Part shown: piece after piece, positions 31,815 to 40,849 of the stretch | How the letters are laid out: every line of letters begins with the position of its first letter | Position numbering within the stretch: position 1 is the stretch's first letter | The notes under the pieces: model-generated | Told to the model about the DNA's origin: nothing | Seen by the model: only the letters and a program-made list of their open reading frames with translations | The model's database searches: none | Made by a program: the position numbers and the translations under genes | From: Bradyrhizobium sp. 132 | GTDB lineage: Bacteria; Pseudomonadota; Alphaproteobacteria; Rhizobiales; Xanthobacteraceae | Direction of reading: 5' to 3' | NCBI RefSeq assembly: GCF_023074185.1 | Contig: NZ_JADPKY010000103.1 | Span: forward strand, 181,961-245,960 | Length of the DNA stretch: 64,000 nt

Positions 31815-32741
31815 ATGTCCGAATTGCCAACCCCAGCCGCCACGCCGGCCGCGATCGTCGACGCACTGAAGACGGTCGCAGGCAATCCGCCGAAGGTGCG
31901 CGCGAGCTTCGCCAAGGGTCGATGCGTGCGCGGCACCTATACCCCGTCCGACCGCGCGGCAGAGGTCACGCGATCGCTGAGCTTCACAAGGCCTTCGCGC
32001 GTGCTGGCCCGCTTCTCCGTCGGCGGCGGCAATCCTGACGTAGCCGACACCAGCAATTTCGTGCTGCGCGGCTTCAGCTTCAGGCTTGGCGACGACGCCC
32101 ATCGCTCGGACATTTTGGTGGAAAGCGCGCCTGTGCATTTTGCACGGACGCTGGACCAGATGCTCGCCTTCCTCAAGGCGCGCATTCCGGGCGCGGACGG
32201 CAAGCCCGACATGGCGAAGGTCAAGGCCTACTCCGCGGCCAATCCTGAGACGCTGAATCAGGCCAGTTACATCGCCGCGCGCCGGCTGCCCGGCAGCTTT
32301 GCCGGCACGACCTATTGGGGCGTGCACGCCTTTCCCGCGACCAGCGCGAAAGGTGAGACCCGCTTCATCAAGTTCAAGCTCGCGCCTGTCGGCGGCGATA
32401 TCACGCTGGGTGAGGACGAAGCCGGGGCGAAGTCCGCCGACTTCCTGCACAAGGATCTCGCGCAGAGGATCGCAGCCGGCGATGTCCGCCTCAACGTGAT
32501 GGCTCTGCTGGACCGTCCCGGCGATCCCGTCATGGACGTCACCCTGCGATGGCCGGACGAGGACAACCGGGAGGAGGTGCGGCTGGGGACGATCGTCATC
32601 ACCGGTCTGGAAGCCAACGATGCCTGCGACCGGTCCATCTTCGATCCGGCCAATCTCGCCGACGGCATCGGCCATCCGCCGGACGAGATTTTCGCGGCGC
32701 GCCGCGCGGCCTACAACAATTCGCTGGCGAAGCGGCGCTGA
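31815..32741 (+). CDS. Catalase-related peroxidase (mini-catalase, SrpA-like)
   Basis: This 308-residue protein is a shortened catalase-fold protein without the C-terminal helical domain. The haem pocket strand VLARFSVGGGNPDVADTSN and RGFSFRLG match catalases, and the proximal ligand motif RxxxY is RRAAY with Tyr300. In catalases the distal His lies in R-x-x-H-A-K/R-G; here the aligned segment is RASFAKG with Phe32, so the residue that splits peroxide seems absent. No signal peptide is present. The AraC gene on the other strand ends on the very next base. Confidence 0.85.
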   Translation: MSELPTPAATPAAIVDALKTVAGNPPKVRASFAKGRCVRGTYTPSDRAAEVTRSLSFTRPSRVLARFSVGGGNPDVADTSNFVLRGFSFRLGDDAHRSDILVESAPVHFARTLDQMLAFLKARIPGADGKPDMAKVKAYSAANPETLNQASYIAARRLPGSFAGTTYWGVHAFPATSAKGETRFIKFKLAPVGGDITLGEDEAGAKSADFLHKDLAQRIAAGDVRLNVMALLDRPGDPVMDVTLRWPDEDNREEVRLGTIVITGLEANDACDRSIFDPANLADGIGHPPDEIFAARRAAYNNSLAKRR

Positions 32742-33668
32742 TTAGATCTTTTCTCGTCCGCCATCCGTTTCTCGACGCCACGCGCCCGGACTGACGCCGA
32801 CCATCGACGAGAACACCCGCGTGAAATGGCTCTGATTGGCAAATCCGGCCGAGATGGCAATCTCGGATAACGGCAGGTCACGGACCGTCATCAGTTGCTT
32901 GGCCGCCTTCACGCGCTGTTGGAGCAGCCATTGATGCGGCGGCAGGCCGGTGGAGATGCGGAATGCGCGTGAGAAGTGGCTGACGGAAAGGCCGAGCTCG
33001 GTCGCGATCTGCTGCAGCGCGATCTTGCCTGAGAGATCGGAGTCGAGCCGCTCACACGCACGCTTCACCTGCCATGGCGCGAGACCGCCGCGGCTCGGTT
33101 CTGCGGCGGGTTTGAGCCCGCCATAGGTCTGGCCGACATGGGCGGTGAGCGCGAGCATCATGTGATCGACGAAAAGCTGGTTGGTCTCGTCGGGCCGACG
33201 CAGTCCTTCCTGCAACGAAGCGCCGACGTGTCGGATGATCGCGTCGTCATGACCGACACCGGGCTCGTAGCTGAGCTCGCCAATGCGCGACCCGCGGGGC
33301 TGCACGGCAAGGTCACCAATGGCCGAGCGCGGCAAATAGAAGAAGAGCGAGTGAAACGGCTTGTCGATCACATAGCGCGGGTCGCGCTTGAGGTCGTACA
33401 GATAGGTCGCGCCTGCGCGAACATCCGCCTTGGTGACACAGCGGCCCTGCTCCCAGCATTCGCAACCCGGATAGTCGCGGAATTTCAGGCTGACAAGATA
33501 GGCATCTTCCGCCGCCAGGGAGCCGGAAATACCCGGTGTCGGATCGTCGTTGCGGACTTCAGTGACCGCGAGCGCGGCGCTATGCAGCGAACGCGTGATC
33601 AGCACTGGTGCTTGCTTCGAGTGAAGGCCCTGTCCGAGCCTCCGTCCGTAGACGCCCGCTTGTGTCAT
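32742..33668 (-). CDS. AraC-family transcriptional regulator
   Basis: This is a 308-residue protein. The C-terminal 100 residues carry two HTH motifs: IALQQIATELGLSVSHFSRAF and LPLSEIAISAGFANQSHFTRVF, followed by VGVSPGAWRRE. The N-terminal region (1-200) holds an effector domain with FRDYPGCECWEQGRC, which contains closely placed cysteines. The ATG at 33666-33668 is chosen; the frame is open to 33764 without a convincing ribosome binding site. It is convergent with the peroxidase gene, so regulation of that gene is not implied by position. Confidence 0.9.
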   Translation of the reverse strand: MTQAGVYGRRLGQGLHSKQAPVLITRSLHSAALAVTEVRNDDPTPGISGSLAAEDAYLVSLKFRDYPGCECWEQGRCVTKADVRAGATYLYDLKRDPRYVIDKPFHSLFFYLPRSAIGDLAVQPRGSRIGELSYEPGVGHDDAIIRHVGASLQEGLRRPDETNQLFVDHMMLALTAHVGQTYGGLKPAAEPSRGGLAPWQVKRACERLDSDLSGKIALQQIATELGLSVSHFSRAFRISTGLPPHQWLLQQRVKAAKQLMTVRDLPLSEIAISAGFANQSHFTRVFSSMVGVSPGAWRRETDGGREKI

Positions 33669-33930
33669 TTCAATAAACCTATCCGTAAAGGCACTTCTTC
33701 GTCGGCCTTCCCGATATTTGCGCATTATCGGAGATCGCCGGCCAACGGTCCAGCCGCAGCGCATAACACGAAGCTTTTGCCGCAGGCTGTCGCGCCGGAT
33801 CGCGCCGCGATGATTTCATTGTGATTTCAGCGTGATGTCATAGGCCCGGCATCGCGAAGGACAACACAGCTAATCTGTTCTGCGACTCACCGCACGATTT
33901 CGTCGTGCGTTCTCGAAAGCATTCGCAGCG

Positions 33931-34018
33931 CGCCTGCGCGCCTCAGGCGGACCACTCCTCGCCCCAGACCTGGACGACGTGACCCGGCGACACTTCGCGA
34001 TATTGCCGAACCGGCGGC
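33931..34018 (-). pseudogene. Fragment of the peptide-transporter ATPase 3' end (direct repeat)
   Basis: These 88 bases are identical to 38960-39047, which is the last part (codons for about 25 residues plus the stop) and the downstream flank of the ABC ATPase gene. They are cut off and fused directly to a phaZ fragment. Confidence 0.9.
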
Positions 34019-34168
34019 CAGACGCTCGCGGCACAAGACCTTTGCACCGGCGTGCGCGCCTATCGCCGCGTCCACCACGGTGTCGGACATTACGGCGTGT
34101 TCTCGGGCAAGCGCTGGAACAACGAGATCTATCCGCTGCTGCGGGATTTCGTGCACGTCAACTCGTGA
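34019..34168 (+). pseudogene. Fragment of the phaZ 3' end
   Basis: These 150 bases match phaZ 31542-31700 at most positions, in frame to the TGA, with one 9-base in-frame deletion (the codons for Met-Gln-Ala after HH). The frame encodes TLAAQDLCTGVRAYRRVHH-GVGHYG and so on. The nucleophile and all upstream sequence are missing. Confidence 0.88.
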
Positions 34169-34294
34169 AGCGCCGTTCCCTAACCCGCACGTCACGTTGC
34201 AAATCTCAATGTGCAATTGCGCATTGAGGTTCGAAGATGCTGGCGGCATATCGAGACGCCTCTGCCCCCAAACGACCGGCTAGAGAGCACGTGG

Positions 34295-37200
34295 CTAACG
34301 CTCTTGCTTGAGCAGCTCTTTCGCTTCTTCGACTTCGGGAAGATTTCGCTCCGCATCGAATTCAGCAAGGACGGGAGCGAGCACCTCGGATACCGCGCCC
34401 GCTCGGCCCCTTCTCTTGAGCAGGCGTGCGAGACCAAGGGCGCTGCGCAACTCGAAAGTCTTCGCCTGTTGGTGTCGTGCGATTTCCAGCGCTCGCTTGA
34501 GGGCATTTTCGGCACTGCATTCGTCAGGGTCATGGCGCGACAACAGTTCGCCGTAGACGCGATGCAGCTCGGCATCAAGCCAATGCTGACCGGATTGGCC
34601 CGCCCATGCGATCAATTCGCTCAAGATTTCCAGCCCGTTTTCGAGTTGACCCGACTCTGCGGCCGCCATGGCGACATGCATCCCCCAAAACGGTTCACAG
34701 AGATAGCAGTCATTCTCGTGCAGCAAGGTCCAGCCGCGGCGCATTTCCGTCAATCCGGTCGTTCGGTCGCCGGCGCGCCACTTGGCCAGGCCATTCAGGT
34801 AGGTGCCGGCGGCCACATACAGCGGCATCGTGTGGTCGCGAGCGAGACCGAGCGCCAGGATCGTCTCTGTTTGCTGCAACATGCCCCCGCATAGTCCGTC
34901 AAACACAGCGCGATGAACAAGCGCATTGGCCTCGGAAAGAGCCCGTTTTTCTCCTGAAGCACTCACCGCTTCGGCTGCGAGCCGGCGCGCGCGAGCGATC
35001 CTGCCAAGCGGCCAGAGCACTAGGGCAAGAAATCTCATGATCACGAACGGAAGATCCAGCGCCGAAGCCCTGAACGTCGCGGGATCCGGCTCGGCACCAT
35101 AGATATCCAGCGCCTGCTCAAGATGCACTCTCGCGTTCAAGTAGTCACCCCCGAACCAGCAGGTAACCCCGCCCGTCCAATGCGCTACGACGGCGGCCAC
35201 CGGTGAGTCCGGTCGTCGGTCAGCGGCGCTCCTGATGGCATCCGCCAGCTCCCGCATCGGAGCGAGTTCGCCGTGTGTCAGGCAGGCATTGAAGAGTCCG
35301 GAATGGACCGGCGCAAGTTCAACTGGATCATTGATGTCAGCTACGAACTGCCGAGCGCGCGTCCATGCGGCTACCGTTTCGGGAGCGCTGTGCCCGAGGC
35401 TGCCCCGTAGTGCGCGACCATAGGCGATTTGAAGATGGAGCCTGCTCATCATCCCGCGAGGCTCATCAGGCAACTCACCGGCGGTGGCAATCGCCTTGCC
35501 GAGATGTGCGATCGCCTCGGAATAGGCCGAACGCTTCAGCGCCTGCTGTCCCGCCTTGCGCCACCACTCGTGGGCGACCTCGCTCAACCCCGCCTCGGTG
35601 AAGTGGTGTGCCAGAACTTCCGGCTCGGTCTCAGCGACGACCGGAAACTTTTCGCGCAGGACGTCGCCGATGCGGGTGTGCAGCACATGCCGTTTGCTCT
35701 TGAGCAGGCTCTCGTAGGCCGTTTCCTGAACGAGAGCGTGCTTGAAACTATAGTTTGCTTCGGGCGGAACCCCGCGACGCACCAGCAGTTCGGCCTCTTC
35801 GAGTTGCCCTAGCGCAGCACTCAGCGTCAGATCATCGCGTCCCGCCACATATTTCAGCAGCGCGTATGAGAAGTCGCGGCCGATGGCGGCGCCTATCTGC
35901 GCCACCTCCTTGACTGGAGCGAGCCGGTCGAGCCGCGCCATCAGCGAATCTTGCAGCGTCGCGGGAATAGCGAGCGGCGGGAGCGGACTATTGAGGCGAT
36001 AGCGCCCGGCATCTTCGACGAGCAGCCCGGACTCGAGCACCATCTTGGTCAATTCTTCGACGAATAGCGGGATGCCATCCGTCTTGTCGATGATCTGCTT
36101 CATCATCTCGCGTGGCAGCTGGCGACCCACGGCCACCTGTTCGACCAGCGCGCGCGAGTCCTGCCGGTCGAGCCGGTCGAGCCGCAACAGACTGACGTTG
36201 GCAAGGCCCGACCATGAGGGCTCGAACTCCGGCCGGGATGTCATGAGCACGAGTATCGGCAGTCCTCTGATCCGATCGACCGCGAGATCGAACAGTTCAA
36301 GTGTCGTGGCATCGGCCCAATGCATATCCTCGCAGATAATTAGCAGGGGTTGCTCTCGCGCCAACCCCTCGAGCTGATCGAGAAGGGCGGCAAATGTCTG
36401 TCGCCGCTGCTGCGCCGGGCTCAAACCGAGCGGCGAACAATGGTCTCCGGTTGGAATCGAAAGGAGAGCCGCAATGAGCGGTGTCGCTCGGGCGACCTGC
36501 TGTGTTCCAAGCGCCAGCATTGCTTCGAGCTTGTCGAGCTTTTGCCCGCACGTATCGTGCGAGCGGATGCCGGCGGCGCGCTCGAGCTGCGCGACAAAGG
36601 GATGAAGCGCACTGTTGGTGTGGTAAGGCGAACACTGATATCGCACCCGGCGGTGCGCGCCCAACGAGGGGCTTTCGGACAGCGTTGCGACAATGCGCGA
36701 CTTGCCGATGCCCGCTTCGCCAGAAATCAATACCATCTGGCCCTGCCCCTGCCATGCCCGGCGCTGGCGCGAGAGAATGAATTCGATCTCGTCCTTGCGG
36801 CCAACAAAGCCGATCGAGCGCGCCGCGCGGACCGCCTCGAAGCGACTCTCGGATGCGGTCGCTCCCTCCACCGCCCAGACTGCGATGGGTTCGGCTATTC
36901 CCTTGACTTCACGGCGGCCGAGATTGCGAAAAGCGAAGAGATCACCAAGCAGCCGGCGCGTCGACGAAGCAACGACGACCGCCCCCGGCTCCGCCAGGCT
37001 CTGGAGCCGAGCAGCGAGGTTTGGTGTATCGCCGACGGTTGCGTGCTCCTCTGACGCATCTCCACTGATGAGGTCGCCGACCACCACAAGCCCGGTCGCA
37101 ATTGCGATCCGCATTTCAACCCGTTCGTCAGCGCCTGTTTTGAGCTGCCGAATCGCGGCTATAGTGTCGAGCCCCGCTCGCACTGCGCGCTCCGCGTCAT

Positions 37201-37621
37201 CCTCGTGGGCGCGAGGATAGCCGAAATAGACGAGTATTCCGTCGCCAACGAACCTGGCTATCCTGCCGTCATAAGCGGCAATGACTCTCGCGCAGGCCGC
37301 GCGGTAGGCCCGGATCACCTCCCACATATCCTCGGGATCGAGACGCGCCGAGAGCGCAGTCGAGCCGACCAGATCGCAAAACATGACGGTGAGATGGCGC
37401 CGCTCGGCGTCATGAGGAGGAGCCGGCGATGCGATCAACGCGGCTGGATCGAGGTCGGCAATAGCACGCAGCATTTTGCGGCGATGGCCGAGCAGGACTC
37501 CGAGCTTATCGAAGTCCTCGTCCATCAGTTCGGGAAGGACGTCGATGTCAATCCCATTTTGGACAAGACGCTCTGCGTATTGCCCAAGCCCCAGCTTCTC
37601 GAGCCACTCCGCAATCTGCAT
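34295..37621 (-). CDS. SAM - class III adenylate/guanylate cyclase - AAA ATPase - TPR signalling protein
   Basis: This 1108-residue protein has a SAM domain at 1-57 and a class III cyclase domain at about 75-225 with metal Asp83 (MFCDLVGST), Asp127 (FVGDGILVYFG), and transition-state Asn201/Arg205 (TPNLAARLQ), so it looks active. A large STAND-like ATPase module follows, with Walker A GEAGIGKS at 301-308 and Walker B LLIICEDMHW near 426-435, then about 500 residues of helical TPR-like repeats. It is cytosolic. Such proteins couple ligand or partner sensing to cAMP production. ATG 37619-37621 is used; a GTG at 37630 adds three residues. It sits in the rearranged 33.9-39 kb segment. Confidence 0.88.
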   Translation of the reverse strand: MQIAEWLEKLGLGQYAERLVQNGIDIDVLPELMDEDFDKLGVLLGHRRKMLRAIADLDPAALIASPAPPHDAERRHLTVMFCDLVGSTALSARLDPEDMWEVIRAYRAACARVIAAYDGRIARFVGDGILVYFGYPRAHEDDAERAVRAGLDTIAAIRQLKTGADERVEMRIAIATGLVVVGDLISGDASEEHATVGDTPNLAARLQSLAEPGAVVVASSTRRLLGDLFAFRNLGRREVKGIAEPIAVWAVEGATASESRFEAVRAARSIGFVGRKDEIEFILSRQRRAWQGQGQMVLISGEAGIGKSRIVATLSESPSLGAHRRVRYQCSPYHTNSALHPFVAQLERAAGIRSHDTCGQKLDKLEAMLALGTQQVARATPLIAALLSIPTGDHCSPLGLSPAQQRRQTFAALLDQLEGLAREQPLLIICEDMHWADATTLELFDLAVDRIRGLPILVLMTSRPEFEPSWSGLANVSLLRLDRLDRQDSRALVEQVAVGRQLPREMMKQIIDKTDGIPLFVEELTKMVLESGLLVEDAGRYRLNSPLPPLAIPATLQDSLMARLDRLAPVKEVAQIGAAIGRDFSYALLKYVAGRDDLTLSAALGQLEEAELLVRRGVPPEANYSFKHALVQETAYESLLKSKRHVLHTRIGDVLREKFPVVAETEPEVLAHHFTEAGLSEVAHEWWRKAGQQALKRSAYSEAIAHLGKAIATAGELPDEPRGMMSRLHLQIAYGRALRGSLGHSAPETVAAWTRARQFVADINDPVELAPVHSGLFNACLTHGELAPMRELADAIRSAADRRPDSPVAAVVAHWTGGVTCWFGGDYLNARVHLEQALDIYGAEPDPATFRASALDLPFVIMRFLALVLWPLGRIARARRLAAEAVSASGEKRALSEANALVHRAVFDGLCGGMLQQTETILALGLARDHTMPLYVAAGTYLNGLAKWRAGDRTTGLTEMRRGWTLLHENDCYLCEPFWGMHVAMAAAESGQLENGLEILSELIAWAGQSGQHWLDAELHRVYGELLSRHDPDECSAENALKRALEIARHQQAKTFELRSALGLARLLKRRGRAGAVSEVLAPVLAEFDAERNLPEVEEAKELLKQER

Positions 37622-37951
37622 TGGCTCCACCGATCGTGTGGTTGGCGGTTAGCAGAATTTTTGGACCACGGCGCGCGGGGACAATATCCCAACACCACCA
37701 TGATGGCACGTCTTGTTTGTCGCGCGATCGTTTAGGTTGCTCAGTACCGGCACCGCTTCCAGGCAGGGACATTGCTCGATGCGAACGGCTGCGCTACTAA
37801 AAATCGTCACCACGCAGCGTTGGACGACAGAGGTTGCGATGAGTTGTCAGCCGTCAGCTACTCACTTTCAGACCTGAAGCCGAAACCAACACTGCGGCCT
37901 GTGCCCACGTCACGACGCCAAGCAGACGTTTTTCCGTGAGCACAGTTTTGT
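37622..37951. other. Intergenic region upstream of the cyclase gene
   Basis: This 330-base stretch is less GC-rich than the rest. I see no repeat, hairpin with T run, or coding frame with a ribosome binding site; it should hold the cyclase promoter. Confidence 0.45.
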
Positions 37952-38467
37952 TCATTCCTTGCCCATGGACGCTTCGTAGTTGCGAGCCATCGTCCCCGCC
38001 GCAACTTGAAGCGAAGAACCAACCACCCAACAGCCGGCAACAAAGCCTATCAGGCCATTGGGCAAGGTTTGATCAAGGACAAGGATGCTGACGGACAGAG
38101 TTGCAGCAATCGCGGCGCCGAACGTTCCGGCCGCACTCATGACCTCAGCCGCCTCGAAACCGTTCCATTCTTCCGAGATGCTCGAAATCGACCTCCGAGC
38201 GGCACTGCGGGACAAATCAATTCCGACATAATAGCTAAGAGCTCCGTACAGCATCGTTAGCAGCACGATCCAGCCGCTTTCAAACAGTCCGTCTTTCTGA
38301 CGCAACAGGGTCGCACCCACATAGAGGCCGCAAGAGGCCCCAACGGCTGCGAGCCCAATTCTTTCAATAAGATGGGCCGATTTGATCAGACTGGAACGAG
38401 CGATCCGAAGATTGCCGGTTTGCTTCGTTACGGATAATGCGCTGGAAACGGCATTGCTAATCTTCAT
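37952..38467 (-). CDS. Integral membrane protein, unknown function
   Basis: This is a 171-residue protein. The ATG at 38465-38467 is fixed by GAGGGAGA just upstream. About four hydrophobic helices are visible (LAAVGASCGLYVGATLL, WIVLLTMLYGALSYYVGI, MSAAGTFGAAIAATLSVSILV, LIGFVAGCWVVGSSLQVAAG), after a 40-residue basic N-terminus. No domain is recognised. It lies in the segment bounded by duplicated fragments, so it may have arrived with the cyclase gene. Confidence 0.65.
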   Translation of the reverse strand: MKISNAVSSALSVTKQTGNLRIARSSLIKSAHLIERIGLAAVGASCGLYVGATLLRQKDGLFESGWIVLLTMLYGALSYYVGIDLSRSAARRSISSISEEWNGFEAAEVMSAAGTFGAAIAATLSVSILVLDQTLPNGLIGFVAGCWVVGSSLQVAAGTMARNYEASMGKE

Positions 38468-38883
38468 TGGAGTCTCCCTCTCAGGTAAGTAGCGGCCTAC
38501 CGGCCGACCTCGAATAGAGGCTGCCTCGTGGACGTGCTTTGCGATTCCGTGGATTCCAATTTCTGAAAGATCTGTGCTGAGTGATGGGGCTGGCTTGCTC
38601 ATGAGCAAGACGAGAGCCAATCCAAAGCTGCGAGCTCGCCGCTTCGCAGGCATTGCATCTCACCCGTGTCTGTCAATTAGCTCCGGGTGCGGCAATTTCT
38701 TGTGGGAGTGATAGCTCAAAAAGAGAGTGATGGAATGTGAGACGGTTCACATACCGTGGTTTCCTGTCGCTCCATCCGGTCACAATTTCCGGAGGACGCC
38801 TCTGCATCGTCGCGACACCCGGGAGCGCGCAAGCAGGAGCTGAACGGCGCGGTCAACTCGCAAGCTGTCCCCGCATTTCGCCG

Positions 38884-38932
38884 ACGTCAAATCTATCCGC
38901 CCTTGCTGTTTCGTGCACGTCAACTCATGAGG
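38884..38932 (+). pseudogene. Second, more decayed phaZ 3'-end remnant
   Basis: AATCTATCCGCCCTTGCTG followed by TTTCGTGCACGTCAACTC and ATGA resembles the end of phaZ (GATCTATCCGCTGCTGCGG, then ATTTCGTGCACGTGAATTC and CTGA) and even more the fragment ending at 34168. It lies 28 bases before the 88-base repeat, the reverse order from the left edge. Confidence 0.6.
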
Positions 38933-38971
38933 TTAGGCCGCGTCACCGGAAACGCACCGCGCCTGCGCGCC

Positions 38972-40840
38972 TCAGGCGGACCACTCCTCGCCCCAGACCT
39001 GGACGACGTGACCCGGCGACACTTCGCGATATTGCCGAACCGGCGGCTGGTAGTCGGGCGCGCGCACGGGGCTTCTGATCTCGTCGTTCGAGGCCTCGCG
39101 CCGGGTGCCGCGGCGCGCTGGATCGGGCACCGGCACGGCCGCCATCAGCTTCTTCGTATAGGGGTGCTGCGGATTGCCGAACAATGCCGCGCGCGGGCCG
39201 GTCTCGACGATCTCGCCGAGATACATCACCGCGACGCGGTGGCTCATGCGCTCGACCACCGCGATGTCGTGGGAAATGAAGAGATAAGCAAGCCCCATGT
39301 TGGCCTGAAGGTCGAGCATCAGATTGACGACCTGCGCCTTGACCGAAACGTCGAGCGCGGAGACCGCTTCGTCCGCGACGATCAGCTTCGGTCTGAGCGC
39401 AAGCGCGCGTGCGATGCAGATGCGCTGGCGCTGGCCGCCGGAGAATTCGTGCGGAAAACGCGCGGCCATGTCGGCGGTGAGGCCGACGCGCACGAGCAGG
39501 TCGGCGACCTTGTCGCGCGCCTGCGACGCCGTGGCGAGCCCGTTGGCGAGCAGCGGAGCAGCAACAGCCGTTCCCACCGACATGCGCGGATTGAGGCTCG
39601 CGAATGGATCCTGAAACACGATCTGCATCTGCTTGCGGAAGTCGCGCAAGGTGCGGGCATTCATGGCCAGCACATCCTGCCCGTCGATCAGAACGGTGCC
39701 GCTGTCCGGCTCCGTCAGCTTGAGGATGGAACGGCCCGTCGTCGACTTCCCGCAGCCGGATTCGCCGACCAGTGCCAGCGTCTCGCCGGCGCGCAAGGTG
39801 AAGGAAATGTTCTCGACCGCATGGACGCGGCCCGAGACTTTGCCGAACAGGCCCGAACGGATCGGAAAGCGCGTGGTGAGGTTGGCGACTTCGAGCAGCG
39901 GGCGCTCGGCGGTCGAGACCGTATCGGGTGTCTCCGCCGGATCATCCGAGGTCCCTGTCACCTTGTCGACGATCGGAAACCGCATCGGCCGCACGCGTCC
40001 ATCCATGGAGCCGAGGCGCGGCACAGCGGCGAGCAGTGCCCTTGTATAGGGGTGCGAGGGGGCTGCGAAGATGCGCGAGGTCGCGTCGGTCTCCACCGCC
40101 TGGCCGCCATACATCACCACGGTGCGGTCCGCGATCTCGGCGACCACGCCCATGTCGTGGGTGATGAAGAGGATCGACATCCCCTCCTCGTTCTGGAGCT
40201 CCTTCAACAGCTCCAGGATCTGCGCCTGAATGGTGACGTCGAGCGCAGTGGTCGGCTCGTCGGCGATCAGGAGTTTCGGCTTGCAGGCCAGCGCCATCGC
40301 GATCATCACGCGCTGCCGCATACCGCCGGAGAAGCGATGCGGATGCTCGTGGAAGCGCGATTTTGCCGCGGGGATGCGAACACGGTCGAGCAAGCGGATG
40401 GTCTCGGCCTCCGCCGCCGCGCGCGACAGGCCGCGATGCTGGATCAGCGCTTCCGCAATCTGGAAGCCGATGGTGAGCACCGGATTGAGGCTCGTCATCG
40501 GCTCCTGGAAGATCATGGCGATTTCGTTGCCACGAACATCCTTCATGCTGCTCTCGGGCAGCGTCAGCAGATCGCGACCGGCAAGCCGGACGCTGCCCTC
40601 GACGCAGCCGTTCTCTTTCGGAATGAGTCGCATGATCGAGAGCGCGGTGACGCTCTTGCCGGAACCGGACTCACCGACGATCGCCACGGTCTCCTTGGGG
40701 GAGACATCGAACGACACACTGCGGACGACGGGACTCCATTGCCGTTCGCGCATGAAGGACGTGGTGAGGCCTGAGACCGACAGCACCGGCGCCTGCGCGT
40801 CGGCAGCGACGTGGTCGGGTATGCTTGCGCCCATGCTCAT
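38972..40840 (-). CDS. Peptide/amine ABC transporter, double ATP-binding protein (DppD-DppF type fusion)
   Basis: This 622-residue protein has two full nucleotide-binding domains in one chain: about 18-285 (Walker A GESGSGKS, signature FSGGMRQRVMIAMALA, Walker B LLIADEPTTALD) and about 325-600 (GESGCGKS, FSGGQRQRICIARALA, LIVADEAVSALD). In the second, the usual DEPTSALD reads DEAVSALD, common in DppF-like domains. It powers the two permeases of the same operon. It is the last of six genes, 9 bases after the GhrA-like gene. The last bases and the 3' flank are duplicated at 33931-34018. Confidence 0.93.
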   Translation of the reverse strand: MSMGASIPDHVAADAQAPVLSVSGLTTSFMRERQWSPVVRSVSFDVSPKETVAIVGESGSGKSVTALSIMRLIPKENGCVEGSVRLAGRDLLTLPESSMKDVRGNEIAMIFQEPMTSLNPVLTIGFQIAEALIQHRGLSRAAAEAETIRLLDRVRIPAAKSRFHEHPHRFSGGMRQRVMIAMALACKPKLLIADEPTTALDVTIQAQILELLKELQNEEGMSILFITHDMGVVAEIADRTVVMYGGQAVETDATSRIFAAPSHPYTRALLAAVPRLGSMDGRVRPMRFPIVDKVTGTSDDPAETPDTVSTAERPLLEVANLTTRFPIRSGLFGKVSGRVHAVENISFTLRAGETLALVGESGCGKSTTGRSILKLTEPDSGTVLIDGQDVLAMNARTLRDFRKQMQIVFQDPFASLNPRMSVGTAVAAPLLANGLATASQARDKVADLLVRVGLTADMAARFPHEFSGGQRQRICIARALALRPKLIVADEAVSALDVSVKAQVVNLMLDLQANMGLAYLFISHDIAVVERMSHRVAVMYLGEIVETGPRAALFGNPQHPYTKKLMAAVPVPDPARRGTRREASNDEIRSPVRAPDYQPPVRQYREVSPGHVVQVWGEEWSA

Positions 40841-40849
40841 GCCGATGTC

